Assembly: GCA_022560715.1 (NCBI GenBank)
Contig: JADFSQ010000027.1
Coordinates: forward strand, 1 to 11,187
Direction: 5' to 3'
DNA length: 11,187 nt
Source of the DNA: Bacteroidota bacterium
GTDB lineage: Bacteria; Bacteroidota; Bacteroidia; Flavobacteriales; Flavobacteriaceae
Shown: positions 1 to 7,695 of the stretch, one piece after another
How positions within the stretch are numbered: position 1 is the first letter of the stretch
Layout: every line of letters begins with the position of its first letter
The notes under the pieces: model-generated
Database searches by the model: none
What the model saw: the letters and a program-made list of their open reading frames with translations, nothing else
What the model was told of the DNA's origin: nothing
Translations under genes and position numbers: made by a program

Positions 1-3000
1 TCGACATTTACATCTAAAGTATTAAAAGATTCTGTGAAATTTTCAGCATAGGTTCTTCCTCCTGTCAGGTCTATTTTTAAGTCTCTTACAGGCACTATAT
101 TTACAGAAAAATCTAAAATTTTAGTTTGGTTTTCGGTGTATTGTTGATTAAAGTCTGGAAAAACAGTTAACCAACCATTTCTAGCTGCGAGATGCCTGAT
201 GTCTCTTTGGCTCCCAAAGGTATAACCAAAAGTTGGCTTAAGTGTGCCAATAAATCCTGGTGTTTGCAAATAACCAGGTAAAAAGGTTCCGTTTCTTTCT
301 GTATAACTAAACTGAATTCTTTTTACACTTGTTACAATGTCTATTGCAGCATTATATAGCGTATTTTTTTTAGTTTTTGTTGTTTTATTATTAGAAGATG
401 TTGGGTTTGGTAAGCTTCTACTAACTTTGGGACTTCCTGGCGACACTCTTCTTCTTGTGGTTTTCTTTTTTAAACCTACATAGTTATAGAGCTTTCGCAT
501 ATCTAAAGTAGCGTTTAGGTTATGTGTGTTTGCATTAGAAATAGAATTACCTAAATTATAAAATGTCGTGTTTCCTAAATCATCAGTAATAGGAAGATTT
601 CCAAATAAGTCTGACCCTTTATTCCATTGAAAATCTCCTGTATAAGCATAAGTAGCTCGTAAAAAACTCAAGGTTGGAATTTTATTCAGTGGTATCTCAT
701 AATTAATACCTAATTGTTGAAACTGTCTGTTAGGGTCGCCAACATCAAAGAAACCATCCCAAACATTTAATGATGGATCTTGTTCTCCATTTAATTGGTC
801 ATCTACAAAATAATTTCGTACAATATTATTATTTGATGCTGAAAAATTCAAACTTAAAGCATCAGTAATATTATAATTTACAGTATATTGAAAATCGAAA
901 GTGTAATTTCTTCTGAACAATTCTTCTATACCTATATTAGCACCTCCCAAATCTGCTTCTCGAAACTTTTGTTTATTAAATTGTCTTACATAATCTGTAT
1001 TAAACGAAAAACTTGTAGGCAGTAAATTAAAATTAAAGTCTTTTAATATTTTCCAGTACTTGCCTTTAAATAAAGAATCGTTCTTTTTAAAGGGTTCAAT
1101 TTTTATAGGATTGAAATTAAAGTTATAACTAGCACCAACCCTTACAGTTTGATCTAATGAATTTTCAATTTCAAAATCCCGGTGTTCTGTTTGGTTAAAA
1201 GAATAGTTGAATGTTAAATTCTCTACATCGTAAAATCTTGGTTTGCTCTCACCTGTCCTTAACTTCCGTACTCCAATAAAATTAATGCTTTGTCGTTTTG
1301 TATAATCTTCCGATTGTTTTAAAATGGTTTCTCTTTCTGCACTTGTTTGTGCTGCATCCAAACGATTTTGCAGTTTTATGTCTTTATATTGTTGGTCGTA
1401 TTCAGGAGTTATAAGGGCTTCTCCTTGTCCATAATTAAAAGGGATTTGTAGTCCCCATTTTTTTGGCAATAACTGCCCAATATTAATGTTGGTAACTACA
1501 TCGTATTGTTTTACATCTTCTCTACTTCTTTGGTTTGGTCCTTGCTCTATAGTTCCAAATCCAGTAGTACTCTGTCTTGCAGTTACACTTATATTCATAA
1601 AATCTGCAATATTGGTATCCATGCTTATAACTGCAGCCCAACCTCCTTTGTTATCCATATCAGAGAGTCGCAGTTCGTTAAACCAGACTTCTGTACATAT
1701 ATCAATATTATTAAGTTTCGTGTGCGAATTTTTAATCCCAACCATTAACACTCTAACATCTCCAAAATTTGGATTTCCTTTAATGGCAACACGATGTTGA
1801 CCCATTGTATAAGGAGAGAATTCAAAAACGGGATTATCATCTAAAACACCATCTACAACATCATAAAAAGTAGGATTCACATCTCCTAAAGTTCCATTTA
1901 CAATACCCAAAGATTTTATTTTTTCCAGAACTTCAATAGGCAAGTTAATTTCGTTTATTTCGGGCCATACCTCAAATGGGTCTTGAGAATTTCCAGATGA
2001 TACTTGTAAAGGGATTTCAATTTGGTAGTAATTTTGTGTAAAGTCGTTCCCCATTCTAATAAATCCAATTGCATCTCCTTCCAGCAATCCTGGAGTATTG
2101 CCTTCTTCGGCATGAATAAACATTCGCAGTTTTTTAAACTGACGCATATCCACATTAATATTTTTATATACAGCTCTTGAATCTGTTGGTTCCAACTCAC
2201 AAACATTTACTACTAAAGATTGTTCGTTTTGCCTTACAATAGTATTATTGTTATTAAACTGTTCTAACTCTACTCCTGGCGGAATAACATAATTTCCATC
2301 ATTTTGTTGTAAACTTATTACTCCTACGTTAAATTCGGTGCCATCGTCATCAACATTTGGATCGTTACTATCTAAAGATAATTTATAACGTCTCCAATCA
2401 CTCCTGACTAAACCTAAAGTTGCAAAACGTAATACTGTTTTTTCAGAAAAATCTTTTAAAACCATACGTGTAAAACGAATAGATCTAAAATCGGTAATAC
2501 CTCCAACGGTATTTGTATGTTCTGTTAAGGGAATTCTAAATTGATACCACTTTATATTTGCTGTGTTTCCGTTTGGTAAGGTTACATTCCTTTCTTTTCT
2601 GTCAACGATAAACGTATTGTTAGGATTGGCAAGGCTTATTGGCGTTATCTCCATTTCGTATTCAAAATAACTATCAATCGTGTTCATGGTATTGTCACGA
2701 TTTATATCTTCAACATCTGGCAGCGTTGTCGAGCCACGATTGGTGTCTGTAAAAGTATCAGGCGAATTTCCTTCTAAACCATTATATTGTTTGTAACGCT
2801 CAAAAATATTTCCATCAGTATTTAAAAAGTAGGTGTAATTATCGTTTGAAGGATCTTCTAATCCTTGAAATGGGATGATTTCAGAAACCAAAGATGATTT
2901 CTCGTCGGCATCACTATAACCATCAAGACCAACATCTTGATTATTTCTCTCCTGTCCAAGAGTTGAAAAGGCATAAATCAAGGATTGATTTTGAGGTATC

Positions 3001-6000
3001 GCCCAATCGGTTCCTGAATTTAAAAGCGACGATATATCTCCATCTTCTGGCAATCCGTTTTCGTATTGTTTTTTACCATCCTTTAATACATCTTCCGAAA
3101 TGTTCCCAAGGTTAAAAGTTAATTTCCCTCCAGGATTTGAAGGGTTATCCAAATAAGGATCCATTAACCAAAATTCAATATATTCTACATTTGCCTGTTC
3201 AAAATCGGTTGATGTTAATTGTCTTGTAATTCCTGCCCAACTATTTGTTGGGTTTGTCAAAGTTCCTGTAGGAATATCAATATTTGCTGATTGAAAATTA
3301 TAAGGTCCTCTTTCATTAGGATAATACGTTAAATCTAGAGAGTTAATAACAGTAGTTTGCCCTTGCACTAAATCTCTTTCCGGAAATATTTCATCTATAA
3401 AAATGCGTCTTGTGTATAAATCGGAAATATCATCATCAGTTAGATCTCCAGGTCTTTGGCTGCTATAAAAAATCGGGTCGATTGTGTACCAGTTTAATTG
3501 TGCACGATCGAAACCATTTTGTATACCATTATTATCTTCTGGTTCACTGTAAATTCTCCCCAATCCTAATGGGCGACTTGATAAAAACCAAGCTTGAGGA
3601 GATAAAAGGCTTATAGCATTTTGTGTGCCTTCAAAATCATCAATATAAGAGGTGGCTTCTCCTGCAAAATCTGATCCTTTAGGCGACCCAGGAAGTAAAT
3701 ATGCGAATTCCCCTCTTACAGATAAATTTGATGGAACATCAGTATCAATATTTGGCAACTTATTGGCAAGGCGAGTTAAAAAAGGCACTTCGGTAGAAAA
3801 ATTACCATTGATTCCAAAAATAGAATTATTTATAGGTTCGGTTCCTAAATTTGCTTTTTGAGTTATTGGTCTTTCGTTTAAGTTTAAGAATGTAGCACCC
3901 AAAACAAAACTTTCGTTAAACTGATGTTCGACATTAAACCCTGTAAACCGTTTGGTTTGTTGACCAAACACAGCATTGTTTTCGACTGATACTTGTATAG
4001 GTATATTTGATGCTTGTAAAGCTGGATCTAATATTTGAACAGTTCCTAATTGGTAATTTACTGTATAGTCTACACCTTCAATTAAAACCCTTCCGCCTGC
4101 AGTTACTTTAACCGAGCCTCTTGGCACATTAAATGCTCCAATTGGTATGCCAGAACTTCCAGATGATTTATAACGTCCTTTAATTTGAAACTTGTTCTTT
4201 TCACCATCTTCTAAAGCTGCTGTTTTAGTTTCTTTATAAAGTGTTCGATACACATATTTTTTTTGATTCGCATTATAATCGGCTGTAATACTTTCGTCTC
4301 CATCGTAATTTTCACTTATATTTAACCTCAATTTTTCGAATAAATAATTTCCAAAGGGTTCTACATTTGTGAAAATAATTTTTCCGTTTCGCTGAATGAC
4401 AGTAATACCTGGAACAAAATCGAAAAAACCGTCTCCATTTGTTTGCGGATCGTTATTGAAATTTAATTTATCAAGATTAAAAAATCTCAATAATGGTGTT
4501 TCCTCAATCGGATCTTGATTAGGTGCAGGTGTTGGAAATGGCGTACCATCAACTGGTATAATAAAATTTAGTGGTGATGTTTCGGTATAGAAAATATTTA
4601 ATTTGAAATCTTCCTTGCTTAATTGAAAAGACCCAGTGTTATAAATGTTCTTCATCATTAAATCCCAAATTGGCTCATCAACACTTGTTATTGTATTTTT
4701 AAGCATTTTAAGGATTAAACTGTTTGTATTAATAATTGGGTTGCCTGTATTAATGTCTTCGGTTACATCAGTAGCATCTACTCCATCGTTTGCAAACTCA
4801 CCTACTTGAAAAACTTTGTTACCTACAGTAAACTGAAATGCAACTGCTAAAATCTCGTCGTTTTGTAAACGTTGATTTAAAGAAATATATCCTAATTGTG
4901 TGTTTAATGTATATTCTCTTCCTTCCAGAAGCTTTTTAGCATTCTCTAGTTTTCCATAATCGAAGCCTTCATTTACTCCTGGAACTAAAATTCCTGCTTG
5001 AACAGTTGAAACATCTCTTATGGCTTCAGTAATTTGAGATCCTGGTCCACCAATATTAGTTGGATCGTAGGCATTATTAGGATTTTCGGGAAAAGCGGCT
5101 GGATTAGGTGTTAAAATATTTACAGCCGAACCTGTTTTGCTTGGGTCGGATTCTCCTAAATCCTGAAGGGCAACAATATTTCTTACATTATTTGTTTGGG
5201 TTGTTCTATTGGTTACCCAAACTTCAATCCTTGTAATTTGTAAGCCTTGGTTATTTATATAAGGATAGGTCAATAAAGCCTTATCGTATGTATCTCTAAA
5301 ATATTGCGCCAGAAAAAAGTGCCTGTTTTCGTCGTAGTCTAATCCAAAAAACTCAAATTCTTCTAAGGTTCCTCCTCCTTGAGACACTACAGTTCTTGTT
5401 TCTGATTTTTGTTCGGAAAATACAGCGGTTATCCTTGTTTTTCCAAATTGAAGTTCTGTTTTTACTCCAAACAAACTCTGAGCTCCTGTTATTAACGAAC
5501 TGTTTAATGGCATACTAACATTACCAATTTCAATTTTTTGTAGAATATCATCTTCAGTTGGTGTGTATTCCAACTTAAATAAATTTTGAAAATCGAAAGT
5601 TGACTGGGTATCGTAATTTGTTGTTACCTGTAATCGCGTCCCTACTTTTCCTAATAAACTTAAACTGATTCGTTGGTCGAAATCAAAAGTAAAATTGTTT
5701 CTGTTTCTTGGCGAAAACGATGGGTTATCTTGTTTGGTAAATAGTATGCCTAAATCCATTTCTATACTTCCTTGTGGAATTACTTCAATGGTATTGCCTC
5801 CAAAAATGGTTTCAAAAAAATTGGAGTTTACATAAAACTCCGGGATAAGATTTTTTTGTAATTCTTCCGATCCTTCTTTTTTCCCATCAAGAGCATCAAT
5901 TTTTTGTTTGTAATAACTTTTTAAAGCTTCTTGACCTAATAGTTTATAATACTCTTCTGGCGACAATATTAAAGGATAATTAATATTAAAATTTCCAATG

Positions 6001-6230
6001 CTTTCGGTATATATGTATCTGTCTGTTTTTGGATCGTAAGTATATTTTGAAACTATACTATTAGGATTTGGCATTAATAAATTTCCGAAAGAAAAACTTG
6101 TACTTGTAGAATCTTTTACTGTAGTGTTAGGTATTTGCTGTGCAAAAATTGTCGTGCAAAAAACCAACATAATACTGGTAAGCACATATTGTAGGGCAAA
6201 TTTATAAATTGTGTTGTTGGTAGTCTTCAA
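1..6230 (-). CDS. sprA: SprA, T9SS outer-membrane translocon / gliding motility protein (C-terminus cut by window edge)
   Basis: SprA is the giant beta-barrel channel through which type IX secretion substrates cross the outer membrane; it is needed for secretion and for gliding where gliding occurs (Sov is the Porphyromonas homologue). The minus frame is open for 2,076 codons from 6230 to the left edge. I translated it at about 400, 1200, 2650, 3600, 4500, 5400 and 5650 and found one consistent frame. Family SprA proteins are about 2,400 residues, so roughly 300 are missing. Residues 1-30 form a signal peptide (K2, K10, hydrophobic core, cut after IFA before QQ). Recognisable SprA stretches include FDQRISLSLLGKVGTRLQV (184-202), QFGKTRITAVFSEQKS (261-276) and SYIDDFEGTQ (861-870). 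Residues 1921-1956 are Lys/Arg-rich with no acidic residue. The start is a TTG six bases after the ruvA stop; later in-frame starts (GTG at residue 16, ATG at residue 21) would destroy the signal peptide. Probably co-transcribed with ruvA. Confidence 0.96.
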   Translation of the reverse strand, partial: MKTTNNTIYKFALQYVLTSIMLVFCTTIFAQQIPNTTVKDSTSTSFSFGNLLMPNPNSIVSKYTYDPKTDRYIYTESIGNFNINYPLILSPEEYYKLLGQEALKSYYKQKIDALDGKKEGSEELQKNLIPEFYVNSNFFETIFGGNTIEVIPQGSIEMDLGILFTKQDNPSFSPRNRNNFTFDFDQRISLSLLGKVGTRLQVTTNYDTQSTFDFQNLFKLEYTPTEDDILQKIEIGNVSMPLNSSLITGAQSLFGVKTELQFGKTRITAVFSEQKSETRTVVSQGGGTLEEFEFFGLDYDENRHFFLAQYFRDTYDKALLTYPYINNQGLQITRIEVWVTNRTTQTNNVRNIVALQDLGESDPSKTGSAVNILTPNPAAFPENPNNAYDPTNIGGPGSQITEAIRDVSTVQAGILVPGVNEGFDYGKLENAKKLLEGREYTLNTQLGYISLNQRLQNDEILAVAFQFTVGNKVFQVGEFANDGVDATDVTEDINTGNPIINTNSLILKMLKNTITSVDEPIWDLMMKNIYNTGSFQLSKEDFKLNIFYTETSPLNFIIPVDGTPFPTPAPNQDPIEETPLLRFFNLDKLNFNNDPQTNGDGFFDFVPGITVIQRNGKIIFTNVEPFGNYLFEKLRLNISENYDGDESITADYNANQKKYVYRTLYKETKTAALEDGEKNKFQIKGRYKSSGSSGIPIGAFNVPRGSVKVTAGGRVLIEGVDYTVNYQLGTVQILDPALQASNIPIQVSVENNAVFGQQTKRFTGFNVEHQFNESFVLGATFLNLNERPITQKANLGTEPINNSIFGINGNFSTEVPFLTRLANKLPNIDTDVPSNLSVRGEFAYLLPGSPKGSDFAGEATSYIDDFEGTQNAISLLSPQAWFLSSRPLGLGRIYSEPEDNNGIQNGFDRAQLNWYTIDPIFYSSQRPGDLTDDDISDLYTRRIFIDEIFPERDLVQGQTTVINSLDLTYYPNERGPYNFQSANIDIPTGTLTNPTNSWAGITRQLTSTDFEQANVEYIEFWLMDPYLDNPSNPGGKLTFNLGNISEDVLKDGKKQYENGLPEDGDISSLLNSGTDWAIPQNQSLIYAFSTLGQERNNQDVGLDGYSDADEKSSLVSEIIPFQGLEDPSNDNYTYFLNTDGNIFERYKQYNGLEGNSPDTFTDTNRGSTTLPDVEDINRDNTMNTIDSYFEYEMEITPISLANPNNTFIVDRKERNVTLPNGNTANIKWYQFRIPLTEHTNTVGGITDFRSIRFTRMVLKDFSEKTVLRFATLGLVRSDWRRYKLSLDSNDPNVDDDGTEFNVGVISLQQNDGNYVIPPGVELEQFNNNNTIVRQNEQSLVVNVCELEPTDSRAVYKNINVDMRQFKKLRMFIHAEEGNTPGLLEGDAIGFIRMGNDFTQNYYQIEIPLQVSSGNSQDPFEVWPEINEINLPIEVLEKIKSLGIVNGTLGDVNPTFYDVVDGVLDDNPVFEFSPYTMGQHRVAIKGNPNFGDVRVLMVGIKNSHTKLNNIDICTEVWFNELRLSDMDNKGGWAAVISMDTNIADFMNISVTARQSTTGFGTIEQGPNQRSREDVKQYDVVTNINIGQLLPKKWGLQIPFNYGQGEALITPEYDQQYKDIKLQNRLDAAQTSAERETILKQSEDYTKRQSINFIGVRKLRTGESKPRFYDVENLTFNYSFNQTEHRDFEIENSLDQTVRVGASYNFNFNPIKIEPFKKNDSLFKGKYWKILKDFNFNLLPTSFSFNTDYVRQFNKQKFREADLGGANIGIEELFRRNYTFDFQYTVNYNITDALSLNFSASNNNIVRNYFVDDQLNGEQDPSLNVWDGFFDVGDPNRQFQQLGINYEIPLNKIPTLSFLRATYAYTGDFQWNKGSDLFGNLPITDDLGNTTFYNLGNSISNANTHNLNATLDMRKLYNYVGLKKKTTRRRVSPGSPKVSRSLPNPTSSNNKTTKTKKNTLYNAAIDIVTSVKRIQFSYTERNGTFLPGYLQTPGFIGTLKPTFGYTFGSQRDIRHLAARNGWLTVFPDFNQQYTENQTKILDFSVNIVPVRDLKIDLTGGRTYAENFTESFNTLDVNV

Positions 6231-6236
6231 TATAAA

Positions 6237-6818
6237 TTATAATTTTTTTAAAGCCTCTTTTATGATAGTTTCTACATTAGCATCTTTATTGGCAGCTATT
6301 ATTATATCCACAACTCGATTGGATTGCTTCTTTGTATAGCCAAGAACTTCTAAAGCAGATAACGCTTCTTCTTTATTAGTATTGCTTATAGAAATTGAAC
6401 CTTCATCTATATCGTAAATCTTTAAAACTTTATCTTTTAATTCTATTATTACACGTTGAGCAGTTTTTAGTCCTATTCCTTTTACAGATTGTATTAATGC
6501 AATATCTTCTATGGCAATCCCTTCTCTAACTTGTTTAGGTGATAATGAAGACAGCATTGTGCGGGCAATATTTGTTCCTATGCCACTTACCGAAATTAAT
6601 AAGCGGAAAATTTCACGTTCAGACAATGAGGAAAACCCGTATAAGGTATGCGAATCTTCTTTTACTTGCAGGTGCGTATAAAGGCGTAAATTTTCTTGAT
6701 CGGGAATTTGAGAATAGGTATGCAAAGAAATGTTTAAATGATAGCCAACTCCGTTACAATCTATCACAACATTAGTAGGATTTTTTTCAATAAGTTTTCC
6801 TTGAATATGTGTAATCAT
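6237..6818 (-). CDS. ruvA: Holliday junction branch migration protein RuvA
   Basis: RuvA binds four-way Holliday junctions as a tetramer and loads the RuvB hexameric motor, which drives branch migration during recombination repair. At 193 residues it has the usual family length and all three domains: an OB-fold (about 1-62, starting MITHIQGKLIEK), a tandem helix-hairpin-helix region with VSGIG at 77-81 and VKGIG at 112-116, and a C-terminal RuvB-contacting domain (about 148-193, with EALSALEVLGY). E54 and D55 in the VKEDSHTLYGF segment match the acidic pin that sits at the junction centre in the E. coli protein. The ATG at 6818 gives the canonical N-terminus and follows an A-rich leader with no Shine-Dalgarno. 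A -7 box lies 23 bases upstream. The stop is six bases before the sprA start and in the same frame. Its partner ruvB lies at the right edge of the window, separated by queG, maeB and a kinase gene; ruvC is not seen. Confidence 0.97.
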   Translation of the reverse strand: MITHIQGKLIEKNPTNVVIDCNGVGYHLNISLHTYSQIPDQENLRLYTHLQVKEDSHTLYGFSSLSEREIFRLLISVSGIGTNIARTMLSSLSPKQVREGIAIEDIALIQSVKGIGLKTAQRVIIELKDKVLKIYDIDEGSISISNTNKEEALSALEVLGYTKKQSNRVVDIIIAANKDANVETIIKEALKKL

Positions 6819-6840
6819 TAATTACGTTTTGTTATCGTTT

Positions 6841-6848
6841 CAAATGTA
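6841..6848 (-). promoter_or_regulatory. Probable -7 box of the ruvA(-sprA) promoter
   Basis: The minus strand reads TACATTTG here, an exact match to the Bacteroidetes primary sigma factor -7 consensus TAnnTTTG. The ruvA ATG begins 22 bases after its last base, so the transcript would have a short leader. No TTG is present at the usual 17-23 base spacing upstream, where the sequence is only A/T-rich, so the -33 half is weak or absent. Because sprA follows ruvA by six bases, this would also serve sprA. The same eight bases precede maeB. Inferred from consensus only. Confidence 0.45.
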
Positions 6849-6980
6849 ATAAAATTATTAAACATAATTATATCTATATAAACGATTTGTGTATGGTTCA
6901 TTTTGTATGGAAAAGTATGAATTTTCAATTAGGAACAGAGCCAAATTTTGCATTTTGTTTTATCTTTTTATTTTAAAAGC

Positions 6981-6995
6981 CAAATTAAAAATTTG
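6981..6995. repeat. Short AT-rich inverted repeat in the noncoding stretch between the kinase gene and ruvA
   Basis: CAAATT and AATTTG form a perfect 6-bp inverted repeat around a 3-base AAA spacer, within the 268-bp noncoding stretch 6819-7086. It lies about 90 bases after the kinase stop. On the minus strand the bases after it are GCTTTTAAAATAAAAAG, which is not a clean T-run, so a terminator role for the kinase transcript is doubtful. In DNA this AT-rich such palindromes arise by chance. The remainder of 6819-7086 holds no gene I can support. Confidence 0.2.
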
Positions 6996-7086
6996 ATGGT
7001 CTTATATTTACTAACTTTCGATTAATAAAGTACAAGCAATGAACAATACAATGTATTACCATCGGTTTTATCAGGTTTCATTTAGA

Positions 7087-7587
7087 CTAAATTTCTACTA
7101 TCCGATTTAGTGTTTCCTTTTCAGTTAAGTTGGTCGTGTCTATAATATTCAAATATTCGGGCCATTCATATTCAGAAAGTTCAACGTTAACAATTTCTAC
7201 TCGATCTTTCATTTGGTTTTCAGATATGCGCAATCTATCTCTTCTATGATTTTCATCCAAATTGCATTTTAACCAAACAAATTTCATGTTCACATCTTCA
7301 AATTCATTTTCAAGGGTGTTTTTGAGTTTATCCAATCCTAAAGGCGTCCAAACATTTTCTATTACAACAGGCATATTATGTTTTAGATATTCCTTAGCCG
7401 AAACTAAAGCCAGATCTGCCACCAACATTTCTTCTTTTATTGAAAACCGGTCATAGATTTTGTTATGTATCCAGTTTCTAAAACAGTCAGATTCAATTAC
7501 TGCACCTTTTTTCAGTTTTGCCCATTTTTTTGAAATGGTTGATTTCCCGACTCCGCAAGCTCCCGTAATAATTAAAATTTCTTTCAT
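7087..7587 (-). CDS. P-loop nucleotide kinase-like ATPase (AAA_33/shikimate-kinase-like fold), substrate unknown
   Basis: A 166-residue protein whose N-terminus, MKEILIITGACGVGKST, is a beta strand leading into a Walker A P-loop (G9 to T17, with K15 and S16 or T17 as phosphate/Mg ligands). ESDCFRN at 32-38 sits where small-molecule kinases carry a substrate-binding Asp and Arg (D34, R37). VVIENVW (74-80) is a hydrophobic strand ending in acidic and polar residues. An arginine-rich stretch HRRDRLR (114-120) with R129 looks like the mobile lid that closes over ATP. This layout is typical of AAA_33, zeta-toxin-like and chloramphenicol-phosphotransferase-like small kinases; the sequence does not tell me which substrate is phosphorylated. 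There is no signal peptide or membrane segment, so it should be cytoplasmic. It is flanked by noncoding gaps of 108 and 268 bp, so it is probably its own unit and not part of a tight operon. No antitoxin-like partner gene is adjacent. The ATG at 7587 is the only start that leaves the P-loop strand intact. Confidence 0.88.
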   Translation of the reverse strand: MKEILIITGACGVGKSTISKKWAKLKKGAVIESDCFRNWIHNKIYDRFSIKEEMLVADLALVSAKEYLKHNMPVVIENVWTPLGLDKLKNTLENEFEDVNMKFVWLKCNLDENHRRDRLRISENQMKDRVEIVNVELSEYEWPEYLNIIDTTNLTEKETLNRIVEI

Positions 7588-7623
7588 TAAATCAAGATTG
7601 GTTTTTCAATTGTGTAGTAACAT

Positions 7624-7631
7624 CGAATATA
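7624..7631 (-). promoter_or_regulatory. Weak candidate -7 box for the P-loop kinase gene
   Basis: The minus strand reads TATATTCG, one mismatch from the Bacteroidetes -7 consensus TAnnTTTG, with the ATG 36 bases after its last base. No TTG lies at the expected -33 spacing, and the box abuts the inverted repeat at 7632-7657. In AT-rich DNA a one-mismatch hit is expected often, so this is only a pointer. Confidence 0.15.
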
Positions 7632-7657
7632 AAGAGATAATTTAAGGGGTATCTCTT
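7632..7657 (-). terminator. Candidate terminator hairpin downstream of maeB
   Basis: AAGAGATA (7632-7639) and TATCTCTT (7650-7657) form a perfect 8-bp inverted repeat around a 10-base loop, starting 39 bases after the maeB stop. On the minus strand the stem is followed by TATATTCG, which is T-rich but lacks a solid T-run, and the stem is AT-rich. It could terminate maeB transcription or be a regulatory palindrome in front of the kinase gene. Seen directly as an inverted repeat; the terminator role is inferred. Confidence 0.35.
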
Positions 7658-7695
7658 AACCTAAAACTTATATTATACCTATTAAACTCTAAAAT

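Noticed and set aside
1486..3861. Several plus-strand open frames of 68-104 codons and one off-frame minus frame (1955-2206).
   Set aside because: All lie inside the sprA reading frame, which is continuous and has recognisable SprA sequence; none has a recognisable motif.
6939..6986. Direct repeat AGCCAAATT, two copies 39 bases apart, considered as an insertion target duplication or operator pair.
   Set aside because: Nine bases in AT-rich DNA is weak, the repeat does not bracket the kinase gene, and no transposon ends are visible.
6985..7062. A 25-codon ATG-to-TAA frame on the minus strand between the kinase gene and ruvA.
   Set aside because: Too short, with no recognisable motif or start signal; expected by chance.
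6539..7645. Plus-strand open frames of 61-78 codons at 6539, 7262 and 7460.
   Set aside because: They are antisense to ruvA or to the P-loop kinase gene and show no family features.
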